A stretch of DNA of 64,000 bases, from assembly GCA_963580285.1 (NCBI GenBank), contig OY757014.1, forward strand, positions 17,462,088 through 17,526,087, written 5' to 3'. Each line of letters starts with the position of its first letter. The first letter of the stretch is position 1. Source of the stretch: Lucinisca nassula (lineage: Eukaryota; Mollusca; Bivalvia; Lucinida; Lucinidae). Shown here one piece after another: positions 21,510 to 33,030 of the stretch. The notes under the pieces are model-generated. The model had not been told where the DNA came from and made no database searches. It saw nothing but the letters and a program-made list of their open reading frames with translations. Position numbers and translations under genes: made by a program.

Positions 21510-21682
21510 TATGTATAAACAAACAACACACGATTAAACTTTATTTTTCTCGTACATGTTTTTGTTTTAGTAAATAACGAAATAGTGAGATGTCCCGATT
21601 CACAAATTGAACCACCTTGTATAAGCATCAAATATGCCAGAAGGGTGTGAATGGTAAAAGATAACATTATTTAACGGTGTGG

Positions 21683-22915
21683 CTATTTGCAGTCAACTGC
21701 AGAAAACGTTGAAATGGCTATTTGCAGTCAACTGCAGATAGCCAAAATACGATAAAATGGCTATTTGCAGTCAATTGCAATTAGCCAAAAACGTTGAACT
21801 GGTTATTTACAATCATTCTATATACCAGCAATTGACAGGTGCGCCCATCGAAGACTCAGATTAGATTGCAAATCCGCGCAGTCTACTCAGTCTTTGTTGT
21901 GCGCTTTTAAGTGGTAAAGACACATTGATTCTCTTGGACGGCCATCAAAAACAGCTATTGGTTTGAATTAAAGTTAGTTTGAGATAAATTGAGTTCCAAC
22001 AAAACGTGCATGGTATAACTAACAAACCTAACCAAGATCTAGTTTGACTGAAACAATAGTATAAGATTTCAAGGTTTGAGATGACGAGTCAGTTATATAA
22101 AATGGTCAATAATTTATTTGTCTGCATATGTGTCGCGCACGGCAAGGTTCATACCGAGCACAATATTGTATTAAATGCCGTGGTGACTTCTTTATCTCTC
22201 GTCACGGCCCCATTTTAACAGTCTGTGTTGTTTGTTTGTATTGGAGTTTTTGACGGCCCAGTCAACACTATATATATCGTATCGAGCCTGTCGGTTTACC
22301 AATTCACACTTTTCCTGGACAGGCTTACGCATACGTGGTTATCCAGTATTCGCAAGAAACTGCCATCAGCCCTTGTTGTGTCAGCGGAAGGGAGAATATG
22401 ACCGAAGAATAGATTCCATGATCACAGTTTAGTTTGTCGAATTTAGCCGTTTTTAAATGTAACTAATAATACGAGCCTCGTAACAAATAAGACTAAACTG
22501 TTTTGTTACCTTCAGATAAAGGTTTCTTACTTGTGAATGAAACATGATAAAAAAATAATAATAATCTTCGTTTGCACTCTTGGTACAAGTTTGCACATTC
22601 CTTCAAAACTTCTTGATATTCTGAGATTCCCCACTCATCTCCCTGACAAATCACTCCCTGCAGTTCACATGTGCGCCAAGCGAATACTCGGATCATTTTT
22701 CATGTGTCTTTAAAACTCTTAAAAACGAAGACTATGAATATACTGCGCGGATGTGCGCAGCCTGATCTGAGTCTTCGATGGGCACACACATGAAAATTGT
22801 AGGAATATAGAATGACTGTTAACAGCCCTTTTAACGTTGTTGTTTTTCACTGCAAATAGCGATTTAATAATATTGGCTATCTGCAGTTGACTGCAAATAG
22901 CCATGTAAACATATA
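21683..22915. mobile_element. Element with subterminal inverted repeats and GGCTATTTGCAG palindromes
   Basis: GGCTATTTGCAGTCAACTGC-type palindromes repeat three times at the left end (21683-21788) and appear inverted at the right end (22873-22906). GCGCCCATCGAAGACTCAGA (21841) is inverted at 22762-22785. A SINE-A sits inside (22228-22426). The stretch 22493-22696 is open on the minus strand but shows no recognised domain. Confidence 0.6.
22228..22426 (-). mobile_element. SINE-A copy, head truncated
   Basis: Tail and body (TTTGTATTGGAGTTTTTGAC, CCTGGACAGGCTTACG) are present on the minus strand; the tRNA-like head is missing. Confidence 0.8.
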
Positions 22916-23043
22916 TTGGCTAATTGCCTCTTCCTTATTTTAAACGCTGAATTAATTTAAGAAATTAATTCTTAAGAGGCTGACCGCGCGAAAATGGTCT
23001 CTGCTTTACCCTGTCAACGCTACAGACCGGTACAGATACGTAT

Positions 23044-23109
23044 GCAAACAGTGTAGATCCAGATGAGACGGCCCTAAACGAGCCATCCCATCAGGATATG
23101 CACTGTTTG
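23044..23109. repeat. CAAACAGT hairpin family (class GACGGCC)
   Basis: GCAAACAGTGTAGATCCAGA with partner CATCAGGATATGCACTGTTTG; inner GGCCCTAAACGAGCC. Confidence 0.82.
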
Positions 23110-23695
23110 TCATCCTGTTTATGATTTTGGTTGAGTCCCTGGCATTACGAATACAGGCATATACAAATCCATTGTACACTTTATCGCCAAAAAGAAAAAA
23201 AAACACGAACATTTTAAGATGAACTTTAAATAAATTACATTTATTACTTATGCTTATATTATTTCCCATTCATAATATGACAAACAATTCTTGTTCAATG
23301 GCTAAAATGGAAGAAGAAAATTTGCATGAAATTTTCCTATTGAAAGCGGAACATCGTCGTTGGCGCCATCCAATCATACCCATGATGCTGACGAGAACCA
23401 TTGTTTATTTCGATACCAATGCCGTCGCATGAGTCGATGTATTCATTTGTGCTTCCCAGTAGTAAATGATTTCTATTTCTCGACATAGCATAGCCATTAT
23501 TAACATCTGGAGCATGCATAGAAAACTGTCACAAAATACTACGCATTTGTTTCAGCTGCAACAGCCTCTTCATTCAACTTAAAATAATTTCCAAATTGCC
23601 AGACCAAGCAAGAATGTACTCCATTTGTCACAAAGCACCGTGAAGACGCGTCAATCATGTTTGCAGTCAAGTATGCCAACTTTTCACCTGTGACC
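23110..23695. other. No supported gene
   Basis: A plus-strand frame at 23290-23432 contains EEENLHEIFLLKAEHRRWRH and HPI, faintly like the N-terminus of PIF/Harbinger nuclease proteins. It is too short to call. Confidence 0.3.
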
Positions 23696-23699
23696 TTAA

Positions 23700-23932
23700 G
23701 GAGAATGGGAACACCTTCAGGGAGGCAACTCCTGCAAAAGTATTTTTGTCTCCCATGTCAAAAGGGGTCAACTCTTAAAGGAAAGGATTTGCTCGTAAGG
23801 AGCAAATTCTTTCCTTTAAGAGTAGACCTCTTTCTCTGCTGGACAGAGCTTGTGGAAAAGCGAACAGGAAGTCCCGAAAGTTGTCTCCCTTTGAAAAATG
23901 GCCGAAAAATCTGCCAGGTGTTCCCATTCCCT
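23700..23932 (-). mobile_element. TTAA-flanked palindromic MITE, inverted copy
   Basis: TTAA at 23696-23699 and 23933-23936. The ends GGAGAATGGGAACACC / GGTGTTCCCATTCCC are inverted repeats, with the same internal CTTAAAGGAAAGGATTTGCT hairpin (23774-23822). The copy is reversed relative to 16860-17093. Confidence 0.85.
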
Positions 23933-24440
23933 TTAAAATGATGTAAATTCCAACAGGACACAATACAATGTTTTGGTACTATTGATTATACATGACCAAT
24001 CAGTGGTCATCACTGACCAGTGGATGTGCTCATGATTAAGTATAGTGAACCCTTTGATTGTCAAAAGAAACTTTATTGCTGTTCGTAGACAGGAAAACAT
24101 GACAGCAGTACCTGGAATAGAATGTTGCAGCTGAAACAAAATGGGTAGTAGCATCTGATGTCATTTCTAGGTCAAACAAGCATAGTACGTCATCTAGCAA
24201 AAAGTCTTGCACAAGGAGGAGATCGCTCTCCAGAAGCGACAAATACGGTCTGTTGCATGTTGTTCTATAAAAAGACAATTCTTTGGCAGCATGGGCTACA
24301 ACACAGAAGTGTAAACTGTGGAGTGTACTGGATGTTCTTGACCAGACTAGCTAGTTTCGGCTAACCAGGCCTCATCAGTGACCCTCAGTTATTGTTTTCA
24401 TATTCCACAGTGGAATCAATGGACCCAAAGGACTAGAAAA
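23933..24440. other. Dispersed repeat, no gene
   Basis: 24280-24440 matches 8250-8420 in reverse (GTGGAGTGTAC, CTAGCTAGTTTCGGC). Confidence 0.5.
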
Positions 24441-24912
24441 AGAGAATACCAGGTGAGTGTCTTTTGATTTTGTTTGATTTGAGGTTTAACGTCCCCGTCA
24501 ACACTGTAAAGGTCATTTTGGAGACGTTGCTTCCAGTTTTGTGGGACTTTTACCTGCCATTGAGATGAAATGACATCTCAAGCCCTGTCGCCCAATGAAA
24601 CCAATAGGGTTTATTAGCATGGACGGTCCGCCTCGCACCACGGTTTCTGGACAGGCTTAGATCCTCTAAGCGGTTTACCAGTACTAGTGTGCGGGCCGGA
24701 TTCAGCTCTGCGTGGAAGCATCATGCAGCCCATATATTTCTTCAAGTCCCTATGGGCGGGGTTTTGAGTGTCTTTTGATATCAAGTTTATCAGGCAAGGC
24801 TTCGAGAACGCTTCTAGAATCGCCAGGCTTGCCAAGCGATTCTACGTGCGTTCTCGAAGCCGAGTCTGATAAACTTGATATCAAATGATACGAATCTGGT
24901 ATTCTATTTATC
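24441..24912. repeat. Palindromic element, second copy, split by SINE-C
   Basis: Same family as 14011-14157 in the opposite orientation. AGAGAATACCAGG (24441) pairs with CTGGTATTCTATTT (24896). The SINE-C at 24469-24764 interrupts one arm. Confidence 0.85.
24469..24764 (-). mobile_element. SINE-C copy inside a palindromic element
   Basis: The minus-strand copy is complete (TTTAACGTCCCCGTCAACAC to GGGCGGGG). The perfect 15-bp duplication TGAGTGTCTTTTGAT lies at 24454 and 24765; the related palindromic element at 14011 shows the unoccupied site. Confidence 0.92.
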
Positions 24913-25296
24913 AGTTTATCCCCTTGTACACTCTTAAATTAGCAATTTACGATCAGTTATTGATGGTCCTCAGTGCGTCCCAGCATTCTGGCGGTCGATA
25001 TATTTAGTATCAGCTGACCATATTTTTCTTATGATATTTTTTCTTCATGTAATTTTTCCATTTTTCTCAGTAGCAATAACATTTTTGTCATTTTATCAAT
25101 GGTCCGGTTCATTCATAAAAGTGCAATGTCATGTTGACGTTATAAAACTCACTTGTCCTGAGATAGCATATCTTTATCAGGTCAATGAGTTGCAATGCAC
25201 TATATGTAGGGGGTAACTGATAAAATAAAACCCACACCCTAATGAAGGGCAGGAAAACATTTTACGGTCTCCACACATTTTCCTAACACGAGGATT

Positions 25297-25533
25297 CAGT
25301 TGTTCAAAATTAACGACATCGTTAGTAAACGTATCGTTAAAACTTTGATCATTTAAAATGGCATATATGCTAATATTTTTGCTGAAAAAATGTGAGCAGC
25401 TTTTGCAAATGCAAAAGCTGCTCTCATTTTTTTCAGCAAAAAATAATACTACGTTAGATACTGTACTTGCTAGAACAGTTAACAATATGACCACTAACGA
25501 GCTTGTTAAGCTAACGACGCTTTGAACAAATGG
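25297..25533 (+). mobile_element. MITE, 237 bp, with internal hairpin (copy 1)
   Basis: Ends CAGTTGTTCAAA...CGTTAG / CTAACGACGCTTTGAACAA. The core hairpin TTTGCTGAAAAAATGTGAGC... pairs at 25378-25441. Confidence 0.82.
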
Positions 25534-25682
25534 CCTCCGCTGTGGTGAAGTTAAGTGTACAATGCCCAGAGTCCTTGTTTACTGTTTTCAAATATTACTA
25601 TACACTTCGATAAATGAATAACTTTGTCAGAAATTTCAAATTTAGTCACAATTTATTGTTCCAGAAATCTTGTTATCTGTTG

Positions 25683-25919
25683 CCAGATGTTCAAAACTAA
25701 GGGTGTCGTTAGTCAACAAATCGTTAAAAATTTTATCTTTTTATATGGCAAATATACTTATATTTCTGCAGAAAATATGAAAGGAGCTTATGCAGATGCG
25801 AAAATCTGCTTACATTTTTTCAACAAAATTACACCGTATTTGATATTGAACTTACTAGAATAGTTAACAATTTGACCACAAACGAGCTCGGTAAGCTAAC
25901 GATACTTTGAACAACTGGG
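25683..25919 (+). mobile_element. MITE, 237 bp, direct second copy
   Basis: Same ends (CCAGATGTTCAAAACTAAG / GCTAACGATACTTTGAACAA) and the same length, 150 bp downstream of copy 1. The hairpin is eroded. Confidence 0.8.
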
Positions 25920-26073
25920 CCCTGAATAGCATATCCATTCATAATATAGGATACATTAACCCTAGATGACAATGGAATCTTCCACCAGGTACGTTTGGAG
26001 TGGTCCATTTCCACATATTGATGACAGGTTTGTTTTTGTTTGTGTCAAGTTTTACAAAAAATATTGTTCTTTA

Positions 26074-26141
26074 AGCAAACAGTGTAAACTCAAATCAGAC
26101 GCCGCGTTCTGCCGCGTCTGATCTGGGTCTGCACTGTTTGC
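26074..26141. repeat. CAAACAGT hairpin family (class GACGCCGC)
   Basis: GCAAACAGTGTAAACTCAAA with partner GATCTGGGTCTGCACTGTTT; inner GACGCCGCGTTCTGCCGCGTC split at its centre. It is 70 bp before a SINE-A. Confidence 0.85.
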
Positions 26142-26212
26142 TAATGTCACAAAAAGGGCCGCTAGGCATATATAGGTCAACAATCAAACTCAAACTGTGT
26201 GCGTATTTAAAA

Positions 26213-26520
26213 GCCTCGGTAGCTCAATTGCGCATCTGACTGTTGATCAGGAGGACGCGGGTTCGATACCTGCCGGGGTCGGCAATATTCTTTCGTGGAG
26301 ACTGATCATGAACTCTTTTCTACAGTCATTCTCTCCCTTCCGCTGATTCAAGAAGGGCGGTTGTCAGTTTCTGGCGAAAGAATGTGCTCTGTACTTGTTA
26401 ACCGCTTTCTATAAGCTTGCCCAGGAATACTGTGGACAGGTAAACTGACCGGCTCAAAAATGACCTAAAATAGTCTTGACTGGGCCGTTAAACTCCAATA
26501 CAAACAAACAAAAACAAAAG
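26213..26520 (+). mobile_element. SINE-A copy beside the DEG/ENaC exon
   Basis: Full head (GCCTCGGTAGCTCAATTG, slightly shortened), body and CAAACAAAAACAAAA tail. It lies 77 bp from the channel stop codon, on the opposite strand, so it is antisense within the likely 3' UTR. Confidence 0.85.
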
Positions 26521-26596
26521 TACTTAGACCAACGTTTTAATATAAACAAATGTAGCACGGAGTTAAAACAAAGACTGTCTGGGCCGGTTTATGGAA

Positions 26597-26905
26597 TTAT
26601 CTGTCGTCTCTTGAACGTCTCTTGTAATTTGTCATGGTCGTATTCCCTTTTGCCATGTACTGGTCGAATTCTGTATGTGGCCATTGCCCAAAGTTCTCCA
26701 CATCACGATAAGACGTTTGTCTCTTTCTTCTGTACTTCTCTTTCTCTTTCTCTCGATCTCTTTCTCTTTTCTGTTTCTTCTTTAGTTTGTGGATTCCATA
26801 ATCGCATAGTTCGATAATCAGCTGAAATACTTCACAGAATGCAAGAACAGATAGACCTATCCATAGTCCTATTGCTCCGCCTACATCCGACAAAAACTGG
26901 GTCCA
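26597..26905 (-). CDS. DEG/ENaC (ASIC-type) sodium channel, terminal coding exon (partial CDS)
   Basis: On the minus strand, TTTGTTTTCAG (AG at 26906-26907) precedes an exon starting WTQFLSDVGGAIGLWIGLSV in phase 0 and ending at TAA (26597-26599), 102 codons. The FLSDVGGxxGLWxGxSVL motif followed by a hydrophobic helix with E and LIIELCD is the pre-TM2 and second transmembrane segment (with the selectivity-filter G-x-S-like region) of the amiloride-sensitive, acid- or peptide-gated sodium channel superfamily. The remainder is a cytoplasmic tail dominated by K, R and E, encoded by a polypurine tract (CT-rich on the plus strand, 26725-26775), with several possible Tyr and Ser phosphorylation sites. 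Known family members are trimeric plasma-membrane cation channels. Exons for TM1 and the cysteine-rich extracellular domain were not found; they should lie at higher coordinates, beyond the array/LINE/pogo insertion. A SINE directly abuts the 3' side. The ligand cannot be inferred. Confidence 0.85.
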   Translation of the reverse strand, partial: WTQFLSDVGGAIGLWIGLSVLAFCEVFQLIIELCDYGIHKLKKKQKRERDREKEKEKYRRKRQTSYRDVENFGQWPHTEFDQYMAKGNTTMTNYKRRSRDDR

Positions 26906-26918
26906 CTGAAAACAAAAA
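26906..26918 (-). promoter_or_regulatory. 3' splice acceptor of the DEG/ENaC terminal exon
   Basis: The reverse complement reads TGTTTTTGTTTTCAG. Homology to the channel pre-TM2 region starts directly after it, in phase 0. Confidence 0.75.
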
Positions 26919-28285
26919 CAAAACATAAACACCAACAGACAGACGTTTGGGTAAAGAAGCCTAATTACTCTAATTAATTGTTTGATTAAACTGAATCAGC
27001 TGCATCAACTGCTATTACAAAATAAATAACTATTCAAATGCATCGCAAATTTTACCGCTGAAAAAAGAAAACAAGAATTTCGCAAAGTCACAGGAGCCAC
27101 AATCATAACGTAGTTATTAAATAAGTTAATTTCATCCTTAGCAGTTGATAGTTGACGTAAAATGTGTCAAAGTCACTGGAGCAACCAATATAGGTCATGG
27201 TCACCAGGTCCAGGTCTGTTCCAAATCAATACATCGAGGAGAAGCACTATGCAAGGTTTGGTGGCTGTAGACCATTTATTTCAGGACATATCGAACGTTG
27301 ATGTAAAATGTGTAAAAGTCACTAAAGTGTATAATATAGGTCAAGGTCACCAGGTCAAGGTACAAACATGGTCAGTAAATGTAGAAGAAGCATTAAGCAA
27401 GGTTTGGTGGTTGTAGGCCTTATAGTTAAGAAGCTATGTAATGTCTACCTAAAATGTATAAAAGTCACTGGAGTGCAAAAAATAGGTCAAGGTCATCAGG
27501 TCAAGGTACCTGCACAGTCAGTACATGTGGAATATCGACATAAATTGTGTCAAAAACACTGGAGAGAAAATATAGGACAAGGTCAGCTGGTCTAAGTACC
27601 TGCAGAGTAAGTACATTCAGAAGAAGCACTATGCAATATTTGAGGGTTGTAGGCCTTTAATTTGAGGAGACCTGGAACATCGACGTAAATTGTTTCAAAG
27701 TCAGTGGAGCGTAAAATATAGGTCAAGGTCGCCAGGTTAATGTATCTGCAGAGTCGTTGCGTCTAGGCGAAGCATTATACAAGATTTGATTGCTGTATAC
27801 CTTTTATTTGAGGAGATCTGGAACTTCAACGTAAATGTGTCAAAGTCACTGGAGCGTAAGATATAAGTGAATGTCACCGGGTCAAAGTACCTGCAGAGTC
27901 AGTACATCTAGGAGAAGCACTATGCAAGGTTTGATGGTTGTAGGCCTTTTATTTGAGGAGATCTGGAACATCGACGTAATTTGTGTCAAAGTCACTGGAG
28001 CGTAAAATATAGTTCAAGTTCACCAGCCTGCCTAGCAAGGAACTCAGGGAGATGCTTCATGCAAGGTTTGACGGCTGTTTAGTCTGTAGTTGATAACACT
28101 ACTAACTCTGACGTAAATGTCGAACCTCGACGAAGTGGTCAAAGTCACTGGAGCGCAATGTCACAGATCAAGGTGCCTACCTAGTCAGAAATTCAGAGAG
28201 ATGGTTCATGCTAGGTTTGATGGTTGATCAGCTTTGTAGTTGATTTTGATACCAACGTTGACGTAAATGTCGAACTTCGACGTAA

Positions 28286-28350
28286 ATGTTAACAGACGAA
28301 CGGGCGGAAAAGCGGACGCCTATGTCGCACCTGCTACAAGCAGGTGCGAC
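28286..28350 (+). repeat. GGAC-rich tract and hairpin (internal 3' end of array A)
   Basis: ACAGACGAACGGGCGGAAAAG leads into the perfect 11-bp stem GTCGCACCTGC / GCAGGTGCGAC with loop TACAA, then AAAAAG. Confidence 0.8.
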
Positions 28351-28439
28351 AAAAAGACAGGTTAAAAACAGTTTGATAACTAAACATGCATTGTTTACAA
28401 GTATAAAAACTTTGATGTGAATGTCGAACTTCGACGTAA

Positions 28440-28550
28440 ATGTCAACATACAGACTGATGAACGGACGGACTGACGATCGGACGCATGGACGAACGGACG
28501 GAAAAGTGGATGCCAATGTCGCACGCTGCTACAAGTAGGTGCGACGAAAA
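28440..28550 (+). repeat. Second GGAC-rich tract and hairpin in array A
   Basis: A GAACGGACGGACTGACG-type tract (28455-28505) precedes GTCGCACGCTGC...GTAGGTGCGAC (28518-28545), a diverged copy of the hairpin 190 bp upstream. Confidence 0.75.
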
Positions 28551-28816
28551 GATATGAATGTTGACGTTAAATGTGTAAAAGTCAATGAAGTTCAAAAAAT
28601 AGGTCAAGGTCACTGGGTCAAGGTACCTGCAGAGTCAGCACATCCAGGAGAAACACTATGCAAGATTTGATTGATGTAGGTCTTTCATTTGAGGAGATAT
28701 GGAACATTGATGTAATTTGTGTCAAAGTCACTGGAGCGTCAAATATAGGTCAAGGTCACAAGGTCAAGGTACATGCAGAGTCAGTACATTCTCGCTCTTA
28801 TAACGGTAGGCGATAG

Positions 28817-29634
28817 GTGAAAGCAGGTTGTTGGAACGTTCGAGGTTGGAAAACAGACCATATTAGTGATAATTATATTCTTAGAACATCGTGTATCTCA
28901 GTACTGAATCTTGATGTACTTGGCGTGGTTGAAACGCATCTAAAAATGACGAAGAACTGCAGGTGGACGGATATACATGGATTGGGCATAACAGAAAACG
29001 TTTACATGTGAATGCGAGATGCGGTTCTGGTGGTGTTGGTATCCTTATCAAAAACGATTTACTAAGAGAATTTGATTGTGAAACTGTTGACAAATCATAT
29101 GAGGGTATCTTATGGGTAAGGTTGAAGCATAAGGTGAACAATGTTAACATGGTTATATGTGTTTGCTACCTGCCACCAGAGAACTCATCTAGGCAGGAAG
29201 ATGCATTTGGCTTTTATGAAAATCTGCTCTCTGGTTTTTATCAATATCAGGGTAGTGGACCCGTATGTATTTTAGGTGACGTAAACGGAAGGTGTGGCGA
29301 TTTAAAAGATTATATAGAAGGGGTAGACAGTTTGTGCGACCGTGAGGTTATTGATTATCAGACTAACAGATATGGGCACATTTTGATTGATTTCCTGGTA
29401 AACAGTATTTTTTGCATTTTAAATGGTAGAAACAGTAATAAGAATGATTTTACAAGTGTGTCTGTCAAAGGGTCATCGGTTGTAGATTATTGTTTTGTAA
29501 GCCATGCTGATTTGCATATGTTATCAGAATTTTGCGTACATACAGCTTCAGAGCTTATCAATATGTATAACAACACGCTTGGGGTTGTTCCATCAACGAT
29601 TCCCGACCACTCATGCTTAACGTGGGGTTATTAA
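28817..29634 (+). pseudogene. LINE ORF2, endonuclease (EEP/APE) domain, frameshifted
   Basis: The apurinic-endonuclease fold is recognisable in order: CWNVRG, VVETHL, then after a frameshift near 28960-28970 GSGGVGILIK, CYLPPENS, GDVNGRCGD, SSVVDYCFVS and finally PDHSCL. These are the N, E, GDxN, D and DH blocks that nick the target DNA in target-primed reverse transcription. One frameshift splits the domain, and a second at about 29627 separates it from the linker (frame giving NIQNYTTHSHSQD, stop at 29873). All expected catalytic blocks are present, so decay is by small indels only. Confidence 0.85.
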
Positions 29635-29888
29635 TATTCAGAATTATACAACACACAGTCATTCTCAAGACACTGATGATCAGTCAGAAAATGCTCCAGA
29701 TATTAAATTCAATGTCAAAACAATCCCCGATAATTTTGCAACAGACGCGGCGTTTATTAACGAAATACACACGTGTGTTTTGCAGTTAGAGCGAAGCCTT
29801 TGTGAACAGCGAGACATTGATCAAGCATATACGGAAATGTGCAACATAATTAAGAATGAAATGTTGGAAAAGTAGAACATAAAACTAT

Positions 29889-32321
29889 TTTAAAAATGGC
29901 GGGGTATCTAATAAGCGCAGGCGGTCGGCGAAACCTTGGTGGAACGATGGTCTAAGTGTCTTATGGAACGAAGCCTGTGTTGCAGAAAGAATCTGGTTAA
30001 ATTGTAAAACCCCAAGGACAAAACAACAGCTAAGGCAAGTGTATTTAAATAAACGTAAGCTGTTTGATAAAAATGTCCAAAGAGCAAAACGAAGGTATCG
30101 GTATGAGGTACAGACTGATTTGGTTAAGACGTCTGAAGATAACCCGCAAATGTTCTGGAAAACAATAGGTAAAGTAGGGGTAGCTTTTGATAAACAGAAA
30201 AGAATCTCAATGGAAATTGTGGATGAAAATGGTGACATAAACTCTTGCAAGAGTGCGGTTTTAGATAGGTGGCAAAAAAGCTTCTCACAGTTGCTTCAGC
30301 AGCAGGAGCAACATGCAGCTGCAAATGATGTCACAATTATAGGCGAAATAACAAACATACCAGAGTTTGATAATGCAATTACGGTGTTAGAAGTGCACAA
30401 ATCAATTTTCAAAGCTAAGCGGGAGAAAGCGTGCGGTGTAGATGGCAATGCTTCGGTTTCATTTCTGCATATTTTATTTAATATTTGTTTTGCAACAGGC
30501 GTCGTTCCGTCTGAATGGGGAAAAGGTATCATCAACCCAATACCAAAATCTAACACCGTCGACCCTCGGGATCCACTTTCGTACAGAGGAATCACACTGG
30601 CACCTGCTACGTACAAACTATATTGTTCTGTTATAAACGAAAGATTAGATAACTGGCTGACCCGCAACGATATTTTAGTCGATGAGCAAAATGGGTTCAG
30701 AAAATGTCGAAGTACGATCGACCACGTCACAAGCCTTACGAACTTGGTAGAAACCCGGCTAAAACGTAAATTGAGCACATATACAGCCTATATTGATTTT
30801 TCGAAGGCGTATGATACTGTTAACCGTAATTTATTATGGCAAAGACTTGTAAAGATTGGCGTGAATGGAAAGATGCTTAAAGCGGTTCAATCACTATATA
30901 ATTCTGTTTCCTCATGCGTCCGCGTTAATGGCTTCATGCCTGACTGGTTTGACGTTAACGTCGGGTTACGTCAAGGCTGTCCACTCTCGCCTTTGTTATT
31001 TAATTGCTTTATAGATGATTTGGCACACAAAATTAAGGCCGTAGGAACTGGTGTATTACTTAATGGTTCCGAACGAATCTGCATCCTATTATATGCCGAT
31101 GACATAGTGTTGTTAGCAGAAAATGAAACCGATTTACAGGTAATGCTTAATGTGTTATCTTCTTGGTGTGATGAGAATCATATGTCAGTTAATAACTCCA
31201 AAACTAAGGTCGTCCATTATAGACCGATGTCTACACCTCGTACTGACTTCAATTTCAGCTGTTCGAACTCGAATATAGAACTAGTTGATAGATATGTATA
31301 CTTAGGTATCACTATCCAAGAGCACTTGGACTGGAATATTACGGCTAAAGTCGTTGCACAATCGGCGAACAGAGCATTGGGATTGTTAATAGCCAAAAGT
31401 AAGGTCTTGGGTGGAATGCCCTATCATGTCTATAGCAAGCTATTCGACACGATGGTGTGGTCAGTTATATCATATGGGGCAGCCGTTTGGGGTACTCGTC
31501 AATTTTCCTGTATAGAAGCAGTGCAGCTAAAAGCACAACGGTACTTTTTAGGAACCGGCAACTATACGCCATCAGCCGCGGTTGATGGAGATAAGGGCTG
31601 GACCCCAACTTTCATTTAACAGTATAAGTGCGTATGTAACCAATGGGCGCGATTCCGCAATATGCCTGAACACCGAATAAATAAACGTATATTTACCTTT
31701 TGTAAAGACAAGAGTGGTGCGCGATGTCAAAATTGGTATTTTAGAATATCAACGCATTTTTCAAACTTTAATTGTATAGATTTTACCAATATGGACCGAA
31801 GAGTCAGTAGCCAGTACATGTACAGAATTTTATCTGAAAGTATGATGAATACGTACGTCGAGCAGTGGCAAGTACAAATTAACAGCGAAAATAGTCGTTC
31901 TGGTCACGGAGGCAACAAACTACGCACGTATAAGTTGTTTAAGCGTACATTTGAAACTGAATATTATTGTCAGATTATAATGTCTACGTATCATCGCTCA
32001 GCATTTGCAAAATTTCGAAGCGGCGTGGCGCCCTTGCGATTAGAAACGGGTCGAAACGAGGGGCTACCGATTAATGAACGCCTGTGTCCATTCTGCAGGG
32101 AACATGTAGAAAACGAGATGCATGTCATTCTTAAGTGCGAAGCATATGAATCTATAAGAGATATCTTGTTCATAAAAGCACTTGGAGTCCGTCCGAATTT
32201 TAACATTTTATCAGACGAGGAGAAAATGATATTTTTGTTTTCCAACTGTTCGATGGTAAGACCATGTGCCAAAGCCTGCTGGCTGATTTTACAGCGTCGT
32301 GCAGCTTTATTGTATAAGTAA
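29889..32321 (+). pseudogene. LINE ORF2, reverse transcriptase and C-terminal zinc-finger region, one nonsense codon
   Basis: The reading frame begins with the KPWWNDGLS block typical of the EN-RT linker (about 29934-29955). It runs through RT motifs NPIPKS, GFRKCRSTIDH, YIDFSKAYDTV, GLRQGCPLSPLLFN and LLYADDIVLLAE (catalytic YADD), then a thumb region with LGITI. The frame continues past 31619 without shift: the only interruption is a TAA at 31617-31619, where the next codons read QYKCVCNQWARF. The tail carries CPFCREHVENEMHVILKC, a C-x2-C...H...C zinc knuckle common at the C-terminus of APE-type LINE proteins. No RNase H domain is seen. A single CAA-to-TAA change would explain the stop, so this copy is fairly young. 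Confidence 0.88.
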
Positions 32322-33030
32322 TACTCATAATTTTTATTTTTTTTCCATGTCTATTTTGGGATATTTTCTAATCTTAAAAATTTATCATTCAGATTATTTA
32401 ACGACGAGTGTAAATACGTTTAGTGAGGTTTCCTGAAGATGGAGTGTTCTCTGTTGCCCCAGTGGTAGAAACACCGGGTCTGTAATACCGCTGGGATGAC
32501 AGACTGGGCTTCTGAACAGGTTTCTTTTAAATTAAGATTAAGCTTACTTTGTTAATCTTAATTGGGTGTTGTCATATGTTTTATTATAAATGTGTTTAAT
32601 CAATATATCCTTTTAACTGTTTATAGTATATAAGCTTCTGATGAGGGTTCTTTATTTCGTCCATCTCACGCTTTTTTGTTCCATCGTCTGCGCTGGGCCC
32701 ACTTTGTTGGAATCTGGAGAGACACGGTGGTCACGCGGAGAAGCTAGTAAGGTGACACCCCGGTACCAGATCCTTGGTGAGACGGTTTATCTCATGTCTC
32801 TCGGGATCGACCCTCAAGATTCCTCGGGGCCCTTATGTTTGTCATGGACGATAGCTTTCGATTCAGTCTGTGCTGAAACCTCATCGAACATTAATAATAC
32901 AATTATTTTATCATGTTTTATTTATCTTTTCAGAAGTGTATATATATATGTTTATTCAGTACTGTAATAGTCTCTTATAATTCTATAAAGAATGGCATGG
33001 TTAATTTTTAAAACTGTATATTTATAATTA
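32322..33030 (+). other. LINE 3' UTR with two hairpins
   Basis: No coding potential is convincing here. A stem CCCAGTGGTA / TACCGCTGGG lies at 32459-32506, and a perfect 11-bp stem ATTAAGATTAA / TTAATCTTAAT at 32531-32562. Structured 3' UTRs are known to be recognised by some LINE reverse transcriptases; that role is only inferred here. Confidence 0.55.

Larger units (their letters stand above)
27140..28788 (+). repeat. Tandem array A, ~147-bp monomer (left part)
   Basis: The phrase GTCAAAGTCACTGGAGCG followed by AATATAGGTCAAGGTCACC, CCTGCAGAGTCAGTACAT, GAGAAGCACTATGCAAGG and GGCCTTTTATTTGAGGAGAT recurs about every 143-152 bp. Around 28286-28357 and 28440-28550 the array is broken by GGACGGAC-rich tracts followed by hairpins, then resumes. 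No gene is present; short open frames are repeat artefacts. Confidence 0.9.

Noticed and set aside
22493..22696. Possible exon on the minus strand (ICQGDEWGISEYQEVLKECA)
   Set aside because: The composition looks protein-like but no convincing splice pair was found and it lies inside a repeat element; left uncalled.
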